A DNA stretch of 64,000 nt from Nilaparvata lugens. Its lineage: Eukaryota; Arthropoda; Insecta; Hemiptera; Delphacidae. The stretch lies in contig NC_052504.1 in the NCBI RefSeq assembly GCF_014356525.2, positions 60,437,637 through 60,501,636 on the forward strand. The letters are read 5' to 3'. How positions within the stretch are numbered: the first letter of the stretch is position 1; every line of letters begins with the position of its first letter. Shown piece after piece: positions 1 through 10,448 of the stretch. The notes below the pieces were generated by a model, which worked only from the letters and a program-made list of their open reading frames with translations, did no database searches and was not told the DNA's origin. Both the position numbers and the translations under genes were made by a program.

Positions 1-1560
1 CGTGAGAACTAGCAAATATCCCTGAATTTGCTGGTTCTCAGGGTCGTTTAGACATAAGTTAGCAGAATCTTATTGTCGCTGCAATAATACTACTTAGGTA
101 CTTGCCACTAAAATTTTCCACTTAAGTCCAACTACAGGAATTATTATTCTAATATCAGAGTTTTGTCTCCTTAAAATTCTAAAACCCAAAATAATCAACC
201 AATAAAATAAGTCTTACTCATTTAAGTCTTACACAGTTCTCTAGGTCTATGGAAAGGAACAACCACATAACTCAGTATTAATAAATTCTTTTATTTCGTT
301 TGGTGTAAATTTGTCTAAAATATTTATTTTGTAGTCCAAAGGTGGACATTGTTGAATGTTGTATTTAAAAAAATATTTTTTTTTCATTTATTTTGCAGTA
401 ATGGCTCATTCTTCATATTTATAATAAAATTTTTAAGAATTAGTTACTTATTCAAATCTTCACGCTTCACTGACTAACACTATAAAATTACTATAGGCAT
501 CCATGTATGAAAATATCATGGTATTACCAGAGCTAGTATGGGGTACAACAACTATATTACCCACGGTATGGCCATTGACTGTCATGCTTCTGATTGGTTA
601 GCTCGGTCACATGGTACAAATCCGCCATTAAGATTCCAAACGAACATTTTTAAGTCCTATCTTATAGCATTAGAAATTTGGAACTTATTACTTCTTTTAC
701 CGATTGTAAACATATTTTGAACTCACGATGAGTTTGATACAATCATCATTTTCGAAGGGAAAATGATTATACTTTAATATGAGCAATAAAGAAAATTTTA
801 AAAACACTAATAAAGCTTAAAACATTAATTTTCCTTCCTTCGGACTCATCGCAGACCACTTCTAGAGCTTTCGAGGACAACTTATTGGGAACCAGTGATC
901 TAGATAAATATGCGGAAAGATAAAATTTCAATTTTATTGTATTTCCTCATCCAATGTATTGGATCGAACTTCAAATAATCCAATTTCAAAATACTTTTTG
1001 CGGCTTAATTAAATATAACATTTTATGAATTTTTCAACCGTGATTAAGTGCTGATTAAGTAGTACGTCTTGACTTCTATTATTGATTCTCTTCAGTACTA
1101 AATAATAATAATATTGAGTTATTGATATAATATGGATTTAGTGCTGCATTACCACGATCTAAAGATTTGAAATATCACTAAATATGAATAATAATGGTTA
1201 TGGGTTATGTGTTTTCTTTTTCAATTGCTTACAAATTAATCATTAAGTAGAACTTTGGCTAGAGCAATTGATTTTTCCACAGTTTATATCCAATGTTGTG
1301 TTTACATTATTTTCGTCATTTCATTTCATTTCTATTTCACCACCTACATCACAAGGATGAGGGGCACTTCAAACTTATTAGCTGTCAACTAATAAAACAA
1401 AATATTTGAATGTTATGGAATCTATTGTGATGAGAATTCCATCATATTTCTACAAATAGATATGATAACTTTATTATTATTTGTCAATGGAACGAAATTT
1501 ATTACAATATCATGACATATTTCAAAAGTTTTTTGGAGATTCTGCTTTCAGGTTACGTTA
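1..1560. other. AT-rich stretch, no gene recognised
   Basis: I see no coding region, RNA gene or clear repeat here. The only open frame of 60 codons or more, at 538-720 (plus), resembles nothing I know and has no splice or promoter context. Confidence 0.5.
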
Positions 1561-2385
1561 CCTACCTTTCATTTTTACTTTCCTTGCCCTATTACCATAG
1601 GTAAGGAAAGTATTGCTTTCCGAAAAAATTAAGGTACCCAAATTTCTATACGTTTCAAGGTCCCCTGAGTCCAAAAAAGTGGTTTTTGGGTATTGGTCTG
1701 TATGTGTTTGTGTGTGTGTGTATGTGCGTCTGTGTACACGATATCTCATCTCCCAATAAACGGAATGACTTAATTTGGAACTTAAGGTCCTTACAATATA
1801 AGTATCCTACACGAACTATTTCGATCATATGCAATTCAAGATGGCGGCTAAAATGGCGAAAATGTTGTCAAAAACAGGTTTTTTTGCAATTTTCTGAAAA
1901 ACGGCTCCAACGATTTTGATTAAATTCATACCTAAAATAGTCATTGATAAGCTTCATCAACTGCCACAAGTCCCATATCTGTAAAAATTTCAGGAGCTCC
2001 GCCCCATCTATGCAAAGTTTGATATTAGATTCTCAATTATCAGGCTTCAGATACAGTTTGAATAAAAAATTCTAAGTGGAAAATATCGAGCATGAAAATC
2101 TCTACAATTAATGTTCAGTAACATTTTCACCTAAAATTGAAAATAAGCTCGAGATTCGAGAAAATGTGATTATACAATTGGCAACTGTTGATTCTATTAA
2201 ATCATTCACTATGAAGAGATAGCAGACTTCGTGTGTCTCCAGCGTTATTTTCCTGTCACCAGCTGGCTCAGATCTTGGAAAAGTGAACTTGAGATGCGCG
2301 GGAACACTAGCGTCAGTTGATCAATTTTCATAACGGCAAGGAAAGTTGTGTGAGTGCACCACACCAGATTTTTTGACTATCATAC
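1561..2385 (+). repeat. Dispersed non-coding repeat (CACACCAG-ended family), copy 1
   Basis: The segment starts near TTTACTTTCCTTGCCC and ends near AGTGCACCACACCAGATTTT. It contains a GT-rich run at 1697-1737 and the phrase CAAGATGGCGGC. About 270 bp of its middle recurs at 38,525-38,760 in the same orientation, sharing a stretch that includes AGGAGCTCCGCCCCATCTAT. Its last 160 bp recur at 3,025-3,178, and the terminal motif recurs again at 39,105-39,148. The short open frames within it are not conserved between copies. The transposon class is not determined. Confidence 0.7.
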
Positions 2386-2999
2386 TTTGCCTTCTTGTTT
2401 TGAACTTAGAGATACAGTAATGTAGATAAGTACCATAAGCTGGTATCATAGAAACGTCTTTATAAACTTGTTTTTTTGAATTCCCCACTCAAAATAGCAT
2501 AAAAAATAATCCAATTTCTAAAATCATAATTTTGCAGTCACGGTATGGCATTTCAACTTAGAAGAGCACTTGTACGGCTAAGCAGTATTAACACTGTAAC
2601 TTAATTATTACTTAATGGCAGTATTTACTTACACTGTAAGATAATTATTATCTTTCTACATTGTCAAAAACAGATTTGGCATCGTTGTGGAGCAAGAAAA
2701 AGATAGTACTACTTGCTTTGACGAATAATAGACAAGGATAGCTCGAATAATAGACAAGGATAGCAACACCAAAGTTGATCAAATACTGTCATTATAATGT
2801 GGACCTCACTATACATTAATTTCACCAAGGCTTCAAGTAAAGCAATTCAAACAATTAATTTTATGGATGTATAACAACTGTAATACATATATTTAGAATG
2901 TTCAATGAAAATTCAATGTAGTATTTATTAAATAACTGATTTGCACCTTGTCTTTTATGCAAGTTTTCATTATATCAATAGGGCCATTCAAAGGGCCAT
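2386..2999. other. AT-rich stretch, nothing recognised
   Basis: No gene or clear repeat is visible. The 17-base phrase AATAGACAAGGATAGC(A/T) occurs twice in tandem near 2,725-2,765, a minor local duplication. Confidence 0.45.
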
Positions 3000-3024
3000 T
3001 CCGCCGCTTTTGCCTCTCTCTGTC

Positions 3025-3178
3025 ATGTCGTATGGCTCCAGCGTTATTGTCCTGTTACCAGCTGGCTCAGATTTTTGTTTATAAGTAGACTTGAGATGCG
3101 CATGAACACTAGCGTCAGGTGATCAATTTTCATAAGGTCAACGAAAGTTGTATGAGTGCGCCACACCAGATTTTTACT
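3025..3178 (+). repeat. Partial second copy of the CACACCAG-ended repeat
   Basis: This matches 2,225-2,385, including the words CCAGCTGGCTCAGAT and GAACACTAGCGTCAG and the end motif GCGCCACACCAGATTTTT. It is a 5'-truncated copy. Confidence 0.7.
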
Positions 3179-3424
3179 CGCTATTATCTACGAATCACTA
3201 TTTCAAGTTCCAAAACTATATTGGGAATATAGAAAAAACATTAAAGAAATTATATCAAAGTTAATAATCACAAAAATATGCTTTAATAAGTAAAGGCAAG
3301 CGATTTTACTTACAATCGCCTATAAGCTCCATTGTAAAATTCAAATATTTGGAATCTTCATGGCGGCGGCGGGAAAAAATTTCAATGGCCATACTGTGGG
3401 TAATATAGTTACTGTAGTATGGGT

Positions 3425-3616
3425 TTAAGCTGCGTTAACACTAAAGTTATTAACAAAATGTTAACAACTTGATCTTTATAGATTTTATTATATTGAACAT
3501 AACTTATTATACACATGATGATCATATGGGTTTGTCAAGTTCCGTTCAATCTAATAGAATCTATAAGGATTAAGTTATTAACATTTTGTTATTAACTTTT
3601 GTGTAAACGCGGCTTA
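3425..3616. mobile_element. MITE of about 190 bp (TTAAGCYGCG termini)
   Basis: The left end TTAAGCTGCGTTAACAC and the right end GTAAACGCGGCTTAA are imperfect inverted repeats of about 45 bp that include the word AAAGTTATTAACAAAATGTTAA. A related copy sits inside both large duplicated blocks at 18,772-18,975 and 26,743-26,947, where ATTTACACC and GGTGTAAACCAGCTTA form the ends. All share the internal phrase AGTTCCGTTCAATCTAATAG. It has no coding capacity. Confidence 0.7.
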
Positions 3617-4210
3617 AGAGTCCTACAGTTTCAATACAATAACTAGTTTCTCCATAGGATGAGTAACAACAGCAGAGGAAAGATAACCAAATTTAGTTTT
3701 CTGAGCAGGCTCACTCATCAAACATTATTTGACAACCTTTGATATATTTTTCTAAAATTTTTCAAGTTGAAAGGCAACTCCTTTGCAACATTGTATTTTA
3801 ATATGTGATTCGTTACTTTAGGCTTAGGCCTCTTCAAAATGTTGTATATATGATTTGATCTCATATTTGGTCTTCTTTTTGTCTAGTGTGGCTTTTATAT
3901 TTATGTTTTAAAATAATGATGAATCCAGATGTATAAGGCCAACTCAAGCTTCTTAAAATGATGAACTAATCCAATTTCTGATGTAAAACATGGTTAAACA
4001 AGAAACAACACGATCCAAAAATAACATATTGCATTAAATTTCAGGAATTGAAACTACTCTGGTAAGAGCTTCATTATTCTACATTTATTATCCTTTAAAA
4101 TTATTTTCGTTAATTACCTACTCATTTTTCGATGTCTACTTTGTACACTTCTTAAAATTTATCAAACAATGAACCTGATTCATTATTATATATATTGTTT
4201 CTTTTATTCT

Positions 4211-4353
4211 TACCTAAAGTAAGAAGAATACAAGATAATATCAAGACAATATCGTTAAGTATTACATATACAATTGAATCAAGATTCAATTGTATTTGTA
4301 ATACTTGACGATATTGTCTTGATATTACGTATCTTGTATTCTTCTTACTTTAG
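4211..4353. repeat. Long near-perfect hairpin (arms of about 70 bp)
   Basis: The arm 4,211-4,278 (from TACCTAAAGTAAGAAGAATA) is the near-perfect reverse complement of 4,283-4,353 (to CTTCTTACTTTAGGTA), with a loop of only about 4 bases. It could be a fold-back MITE or, if transcribed, a stem-loop precursor. The open frame at 4,274-4,558 starts inside this hairpin and is not credible as a gene. Confidence 0.8.
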
Positions 4354-4364
4354 GTACTTGGAGT

Positions 4365-4620
4365 ACAGTATAAAGTCGACGCCTGCGGGCTTGTCAGCTG
4401 GGCGGGCATTTGACATTAAATTTGTATCGCCCCACTGGCCGGGACACATAAAACCGCGCCGACATACGGCCGAGCTAAGCCCGCGACATGGTGATGGTGG
4501 TAGGAGAACACACGTATCTGTACGACAGCCGAGTGGCAGCAGAGTCTCATTTCTGTAGTGCTATTGTGGTCTGATTTATGAATGTGTTAAACTATTGTTA
4601 ATAATAAAACATTTCTAAAA
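4365..4620 (+). promoter_or_regulatory. GC-rich island with TATA-like and poly(A)-signal motifs; possible solo LTR or terminal exon
   Basis: This segment of about 190 bp is strikingly more GC-rich than its neighbours. It carries CATAAAACCGCG near 4,447 and AATAAAAC near 4,605, about 155 bp apart. That spacing fits a solo LTR, or the final exon and poly(A) site of a transcript. No second copy is seen in the window and no TG...CA ends are certain, so the identity is open. Confidence 0.25.
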
Positions 4621-4709
4621 GCTTGTTACATCCTATATAAATTTATATTTTTCAATTTTAAACTAATTACCTGTAGACACAGAAGATAAGAATCATACGT
4701 GCTGATATA

Positions 4710-7071
4710 CAGGGTGTTTCAGAAGTAGTGTCGAGAATTTTAGGGTATTGTACCTGGATGCTAGGAGACTACAAATGTCATATTTGAAGTGTCCAAAACT
4801 CAGCGGTTATCCTTATAGCTGCCATTTTGTTTTTTTCACTTAAAACTTTTTCTCTCAAGAACGAAATGTTGTATTGATCTGAAATTTGGCATGAATATTT
4901 ATGCTATAAAGACTCAACTATAAAAAATAAAAAAAAATTTTTTCGTTGAAATTTTTCAAAATGGCGGCCATTTTAAATTTTTGATGGCGAATATCTCGAA
5001 AACCGTCCATTTTACAGAAAATTTACAAGAGACAAAAAAGTTAGCAAATTTTTTCACGATTCCAATGATACCTAATTTATTAAGATTGGTCGAAGAATAA
5101 CAGAGAAATTAATTTTTTTCGTACTGCATGCATGACCACTTTTCACCATTTAAAGATCAATATTAATTTTTTAATTCCAGATGTATTTAAGATGAAGCTT
5201 TGAAACTCGGTATGGCTCCATATGCGCAAACAGATGATTTTACAATGGTTTTCAGATGATAATGTTTGTCTTGTAAAAGTATTGTTGTTTCATTAAAAGT
5301 AAAGAACCAGATGTAGTGCTTCCTATTTCTTAGTCTCACGTTTCCTAGGTCTTATTTCTATCTTAAATTTCCAGTTTCAATATTTTCTTACGTTGCTTCT
5401 ACACAAATATTTAATTATTGTAATGGAATTTAGTTCGCTGGAGTACACCGATATTCACTTCATGTATGGAGCAGCTCTTGGCAATGCGACCGAAGCAAGA
5501 AGAATGTATGCAGCTGCATTTCCAAACCGCCGTCTCCCTTCCGACAAGGTGTTCACAAGAACTCACAATCGGCTGAGAGAAGTTGGTTCATTTGAACGGA
5601 ACAGGGTAATTGCTGGTAGGCCTCGAGCAGTTCGAAATGTTGCTTTTGAAGAGGAAGTATTGCAGAAATTCGATTTCAATCCTAGAACGAGTACGAGAGC
5701 AGTTGCAAAGCAAATCAATTCAAGTGCTTCTTCTGTGTGGCGTGTACTAAACAAGGAAAGACTTCACCCCTTCCGCTTTCAAAAAGTTCACTCATTGGTT
5801 GAACGCGACTATGAGCCAAGAGTAAACTGTGCCCGTTGGTTTCTTCAGCAAGACATTATCCAACCAAATTTTCTAGAAAATGTGTTATTTACCGATGAGT
5901 CCAGCTTTACAAGAGAAGGAATCTTCAACTCTCGCAACAGTCACGTCTGGGCCTTAGACAATCCTCATGAGGTCAAAGTGCGTGGTTATCAGCATAGATT
6001 TTCGCTGAATGTTTGGACGGGTATCTTAGGTAATCGCGTGATTGGACCATACATTCTTCCTAATCGTCTGAATTCTCCCACGTACATTACTTTTTTAAGA
6101 GACATACTACCAGAACTTTTGGAAGATGTGCCTCTTGCAAACAGATATAATATTTGGTTTCAACATGATGGTGCCCCTGCTCATTTCGGAAATGTTGTTA
6201 CGGACTTTCTGAACATGACCTATCGTCAGCGGTGGATTGGGCGGGGTGGACCAGTACCGTGGCCCGCACGTTCACCTGACCTCAACCCTTTAGATTTTTT
6301 TTTCTGGGGCCATATGAAAGACCTTGTTTACAGCACGCCAGTAGAAAACGAAGAAGACCTTGTGGCAAGAGTGGTTGCTGCAGCAGGTGCCATTCAAGAT
6401 GATGAAAATGCTTTTATAGCAGTTCGACGGTCCATGATTGAAAGGTGCAGACTGTGTAATCAAGTTGAAGGACGGCATTTTGAGCAATTGCTGCATTAGT
6501 ATCAGTGAACCGATTTGAGTGAAATTAATATTTTTCAATGTAAAATAAAATTTGGAGGAAAGTTATTTTTGTATATTTCTGTAATAAGAACGGTTTTCAT
6601 GAAATTATAAAAAAAATTAATATTGATCTTTAAATGGTGAAAAGTGGTCATGCATGCAGTACGAAAAAAATTAATTTCTCTGTTATTCTTCGACCAATCT
6701 TGATAAATTAGGTATCATTGGAATCGTGAAAAAATTTGCTAACTTTTTTGTCTCTTGTAAATTTTCTGTAAAATGGACGGTTTTCGAGATATTCGCCATC
6801 AAACATTTAAAATGGCCGCCATTTTGAAAAATTTCAACGAAAATTTTTTTTTATTTTTTATAGTTGAGTCTTTATAGCATAAATATTCATGCCAAATTTC
6901 AGATCAATACAACATTTCGTTCTTGAGATAAAAATTTTTAAGTGAAAAAAACAAAATGGCAGCTATAAGGATAACCGCTGAGTTTTGGACACTTCAAATA
7001 TGACATTTGTAGTCTCCTAGCATCCAGGTACAATACCCTAAAATTCTCGACACTACTTCTGAAACACCCTG
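4710..7071 (+). mobile_element. Tc1/mariner-superfamily transposon with 0.46-kb terminal inverted repeats, apparently full length
   Basis: The element starts CAGGGTGTTTCAGAAGTAGT and ends with its reverse complement, flanked on both sides by TA (4,708-4,709 and 7,072-7,073), the target duplication typical of Tc1/mariner elements. The inverted repeats run 4,710-5,172 and 6,611-7,071 and are almost identical, so the copy is young or gene-converted. Between them lies one uninterrupted transposase gene on the plus strand. Such long inverted repeats are unusual for mariners, whose repeats are commonly about 30 bp. Confidence 0.92.
5423..6499 (+). CDS. Transposase, Tc1/mariner superfamily, DD41D-type spacing (358 aa)
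   Basis: This is a cut-and-paste DNA transposase, acting in the nucleus on the flanking inverted repeats. I chose the first ATG (5,423); the frame extends upstream only through a TTG. Residues about 10-60 are a helix-turn-helix like the DUF4817 domain of insect transposons (ARRMYAAAFPNRRLPS). A GRPR motif lies at 65-68 and a second DNA-binding region at about 70-115. The catalytic domain shows FTDESSF (D148), QHDGAPAHF (D239) and SPDLNPLDFFFWG (D281). The last two acidic residues are separated by 41 residues, and the third is Asp, not the Glu of Tc1. The frame is open to a TAG with no internal stop, so it may be active. The DD41D spacing recalls the rosa and Visitor groups, but family assignment needs a tree. 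Confidence 0.93.
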   Translation: MEFSSLEYTDIHFMYGAALGNATEARRMYAAAFPNRRLPSDKVFTRTHNRLREVGSFERNRVIAGRPRAVRNVAFEEEVLQKFDFNPRTSTRAVAKQINSSASSVWRVLNKERLHPFRFQKVHSLVERDYEPRVNCARWFLQQDIIQPNFLENVLFTDESSFTREGIFNSRNSHVWALDNPHEVKVRGYQHRFSLNVWTGILGNRVIGPYILPNRLNSPTYITFLRDILPELLEDVPLANRYNIWFQHDGAPAHFGNVVTDFLNMTYRQRWIGRGGPVPWPARSPDLNPLDFFFWGHMKDLVYSTPVENEEDLVARVVAAAGAIQDDENAFIAVRRSMIERCRLCNQVEGRHFEQLLH

Positions 7072-7253
7072 TATATTTCGGTGCATAACTAATACCATCA
7101 TCAGTAATGTATCGGGAATATTAATATATCAGCAATAAAATTGTTATATTCTGCATCTACAGGTAATTAGTTTTAAATTTAAAATTTCAGACTGCCACAG
7201 GTTCCTTCTATTATACTTTTTGTTGTTTATTTTATTATTTATTATTATATTAT

Positions 7254-7335
7254 GGCCTGGTTGCACAACAGCTGGTCAAATTTTAACCGTAATTAATTTC
7301 ACGAGAACCAATCAGAGAAGGCGTTTTTGAAAATA
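7254..7335 (+). mobile_element. Half copy of a GGCCTGGTTGCACAA-ended MITE
   Basis: GGCCTGGTTGCACAACAGC is followed by CACGAGAACCAATCAGAGAAG. The same ends and internal words occur at 15,866-15,985, 16,434-16,575, 17,465-17,585 and 18,023-18,162. Only one end is present here. Confidence 0.6.
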
Positions 7336-7344
7336 CGGCATTAT

Positions 7345-8040
7345 GTTTATTGCCCCCTGTGGGTTGGGTCTTTGAGTCGAACATCGTACTCAAGAATGTG
7401 TTGAAAACCAGGATTCAGCCACAGTATCCCTGCTTGTTGTAGGAGGCGACTGAAAGGGACCCCAAGGCAAATCCAGAAGTTGCCTTGTGTCCAAATCCAC
7501 GGGATCTGCCCCATCAGGGCAGTTTCGTAGGGGTAAAAAGAAAAAACTAAGAGACCAGAGATGGGTGAAACTCCAGGCACAAATGTAAGTCAGGATGCTG
7601 AGTCGAGGGTGACAGGTGCCCTAGAGGCAATTCGGTGACCCCTCCTTCAGCGGAAGTACCTACAAAAAGGCCAGGAGTAGAACTCATGTAGGTCACGAGT
7701 TTGTGAGTGGAGAGGCCAAAACTCACCACTGCTCAAAGAAGGGCGGTCATTTAGGCAAAACCTCTTGGGAGAGGTGAGGCTTTTGACCCTGGGGAGTTTC
7801 GGAGGGGCAAAAAGAAAAAAAACCAAGAGACCAGAGATGGGTGAAACTTCAGGCAATGTGGGTCAAGAGGCTGAGTCAAGGGTGGCCAGGCGCCCTAGGG
7901 GCAACTTGGCCACCCCTTCCTCAGCGGAAGGACCTTCAAAGAAGGCCAGGAGTGGATCTCACGTAGGTCACAAGGACTAATCAGTCTGAAGAGACTGCCA
8001 AACAGAGGCAAATACTCCCCAGTCATCTACAGTCTGCAGT
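7345..8040 (+). repeat. GC-rich retroelement-like leader with an internal duplicated unit
   Basis: The block runs from GCCCCCTGTGGGTTGGG through CCCTGCTTGTTGTAGGAGGCG. A segment of about 170 bp is present twice, about 280 bp apart: GGGGTAAAAAGAAAAAA at 7,530 and GGGGCAAAAAGAAAAAA at 7,804, each followed by GAGACCAGAGATGGGTGAAAC and a GGCC-rich tail. A single-unit inverted copy lies at 37,978-38,395. Leaders of this kind (GTAGGAGGCGACT) commonly stand at the 5' end of insect non-LTR retrotransposons; I infer that here. A 71-codon frame at 7,765-7,980 (rich in R, K, E and S) could be the start of an ORF1, but nothing continues it. Confidence 0.55.
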
Positions 8041-8974
8041 CAGTGCACGATATCGTGAAGTTTGGTGTGTTTTAGTGATAGTTGTTGGATAGGAACTTTT
8101 TCATTATTATTTTATCATTTGGATATTATTACTTAATTGTGATAAAATGTATGTTCATGATTCGAAAATTGTTCTGAGTTCGGACTTTTTGACAGTACAA
8201 AAATAGTTGATGTCACTGCCTAGAATCATGTGGGCCTAATATGAGTGAATATGCTATTGGTGATTATCTTGTATTATTCGACTTTTGAACTCTATGGAAC
8301 AGGCCCCTGATAACACTTTTGTATATTGAATTAAATATGTAATAAATCTATAAGGAAGATACATCACAGGAGAAATAATTGTTTTAAAAAAACAATCTGA
8401 AACATCAGGAAAAATAATAAACTCATGATTTAATAATAATAATAGTTTTATTGTTATTATTATTAACAAAATTCTCAAGAAGTATGAAATTGAGCAAAAC
8501 CAATACCTGCTCTAGAGCATAAACAAACCGACCTTTCGAATGAGATATTGATTGCAAATTTAGTATTTAGAATAAATACTGTAAAATCTAGCCAAATCTG
8601 TAAGTGGATGGGGCCCTCAAAGGCATGTAGTCTCAAATTTGACTTCTTCCACTCCGTTCAATTGAAAGATGTCTTAAACTCTGGAGAGAGGAAACATTTC
8701 TTAAAATCTTCAGCTTCTTTAAACTTACCTAATTTCAAAACTATTTATTCTCAATTCAATTGGATAAACGTGAAAGGAAAAATCCTAGTCTACAATTTGA
8801 GACCAAATTCATTTTTCCATCACGAAGGACTACAGAACTTCCGGGTATTGAGAACAGAAATAACACATATAATGATTAGTTATCCTGGAAAACACCGGTT
8901 GGTGGTAGTTTTACTCAAATGGGCATCTAGCGCGGAAAAACATTGTTATGGAATAGGCCTTTAGAGGAGCGGCA
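8041..8974. other. No recognised gene; one unexplained open frame
   Basis: A 138-codon plus-strand frame spans 8,548-8,964, but it begins at TTG and matches no family I recognise. An A/T-rich imperfect hairpin (AATAATAATAATAG...TTATTATTATTAAC) lies at about 8,431-8,465. Nothing else is identifiable. Confidence 0.4.
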
Positions 8975-8985
8975 TAGGCGAGGAG

Positions 8986-9170
8986 TTTCTGGAAACTTCC
9001 AGCGTGTTCCGGTCGACAGAGCTGTCGACCAATGGCAAACGCTTCCTAGAACCTTCTGGTACCGGTAATCGACATGACGTGGACAGGGGGCTTCTAGATC
9101 ATTTCCGTGAGTTTAAGTCTTGGTGCAGGGAGCCGTCGACCAATGACAAGCGCGTTCCGGAACCTTCTGG
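8986..9170 (+). promoter_or_regulatory. Cluster of perfect heat-shock-element (HSF-binding) trimers with CCAAT boxes
   Basis: A trimeric TTCnnGAAnnTTC is present exactly at 8,987-8,999 (TTCTGGAAACTTC), with a further TTC in 5-bp phase at 9,007. A second exact trimer lies at 9,155-9,167 (TTCCGGAACCTTC). A dimer GAAccTTC is at 9,049-9,056, with an off-phase TTC at 9,043. Two units beginning GTCGACCAATG (9,024 and 9,135) each place a CCAAT-like box about 20 bp before such a site. The block is GC-richer than its surroundings. Trimers of this form are the established binding site of heat shock factor. No heat-shock protein gene is visible on either side; the nearest TATA-like motif is TATAAATA near 9,375. 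It may be a detached hsp promoter or a stress-responsive transposon promoter. Confidence 0.55.
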
Positions 9171-9639
9171 TAAACTGCAATCACTGTGGTTAATAATAAT
9201 AATGATTTCTCTGATTGTCAATGAATTTGCAACCAGAGGAGTTTATTGGCAAAACATATGCATTATTGTTATATTATACATACAAAATTGCTAATACTAA
9301 ACTTAGTTCTAAGTATGATACCCCACTATAATAATATGTGTCGGGGTGATCATAATATTCTTTTCTAAAACATGTATAAATAATAAAATTAGTAATTTTA
9401 GTTATAAAGGTTTGTTAGTTATAAAAGGTAGAATAAAAAGAAGACAGTAGTTCATCCTATATCCTATTTACAATGAGCTCCTCGGTCTGGTAAAAGCAAG
9501 TATCATATAACCAATTCTTCAATACCAGAAGCTGGTAGATCTTATAAATGAGCTTTCTTATTTTCTTAGTTGTGTACGATATAATTATGCTCATCCCATT
9601 TCAATCAATCATCTACCTATACCTAGATATTTAACATTA
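9171..9639. other. AT-rich stretch, nothing recognised
   Basis: No coding sequence or clear repeat. TATAAATAATAAAATTAG near 9,375 is TATA-like but has no identifiable transcript beside it. Confidence 0.4.
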
Positions 9640-10090
9640 TCACTTATCAGAGCGCTTAATGAGAGGACAATCACAGTTTCGAATCTCCCCTTTACAATAA
9701 TGGAGCTTCATTGATGGTTTGGTGCTATCAGTTATAGGAAAGGTTAAGAAATTTGTTTTCCCTGCATTTAATGTTGATAGGTTGTTCCCCATCCATGTGG
9801 TGACCCTGGAGTGTTCTGTTTCTGCTGTTTGAAATACCTCATCCCAGTTTCTACCCTGGAAAAGCAGGGCCGTGTCATCTGCTAATGCTATTACCCTACC
9901 TCTGATTCGAATGGAGCACAACTCATTTGCAAATATAAGATATAAAATTGGGCCCAAAACTGTTCCTTGAGGAATTCCAAATTCCTAGGATCCTTCTGCA
10001 CTCATGTGACTTCCAACTTTGTTCTCTGCTGATGTTTGCTAAGGTAGGATTTGAACCACTCCAGATTGGTCGGGCGTGTTCGACACCTCC
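9640..10090 (-). pseudogene. LINE (non-LTR) reverse transcriptase fragment
   Basis: Reading leftward, a segment ending in EWFKSYLSKHQQR is followed after a frameshift by GIPQGTVLGP (about 9,955-9,985) and then by an open frame with ALADDTALLF, which is the RT catalytic box, and NAGKTNFLTF. These are palm motifs 4-6 of Jockey/CR1-type non-LTR reverse transcriptases. The endonuclease, the fingers and the C-terminal part are absent, so it is a dead internal scrap of about 450 bp. Confidence 0.85.
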
Positions 10091-10215
10091 AGATCCTCCT
10101 CGAGAGTTCTGTTGCCTGTATAAATGGCGCGTGCTGCAGTCTGCAGTTGAGTTGAGAAGCCAGAGTGAGAATCGTTGTATACTCCGAATCGTGACACAAG
10201 TGATAAAGTGATAAT
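10066..10215 (+). promoter_or_regulatory. Possible retroelement promoter or leader (TATA-like)
   Basis: TGTATAAATGGCGCG at 10,116 stands in a short GC-rich patch and is followed by GCAGTCTGCAGTTGAGTTGAG, an arrangement like an LTR or leader start. No open reading frame follows. This is weak; it could be chance. Confidence 0.2.
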
Positions 10216-10448
10216 AGACTTTTGTAGTTATTTATACAGTTATTAATCTTAGTGACAGTTATTCTTTATACCGTTACTTGTACTAAATACTGACTGAAGT
10301 AACACTTGTGATAATTCTGTGTAATTTATTAGGTACGGTAGTTATCAGTTTTTTGTAGTCTACCTCCGTGTGTTACCTATAGTATTACAAGTAATATTTC
10401 TAATCGGTATAAATCGCCTCGTGTTTTATTAGTATAGAAACCCATAAC

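Noticed and set aside
4274..4558. 94-codon open frame as a small gene
   Set aside because: It starts inside a perfect hairpin and runs into a GC-rich block; composition explains its length and no family is recognised.
5393..5422. Ten extra N-terminal codons on the transposase
   Set aside because: They depend on a TTG start; the first ATG at 5,423 gives the usual transposase head.
8986..9170. Part of a complete hsp70 gene
   Set aside because: No Hsp70 coding is found on either strand within the neighbouring kilobases; only the promoter-like block is present.
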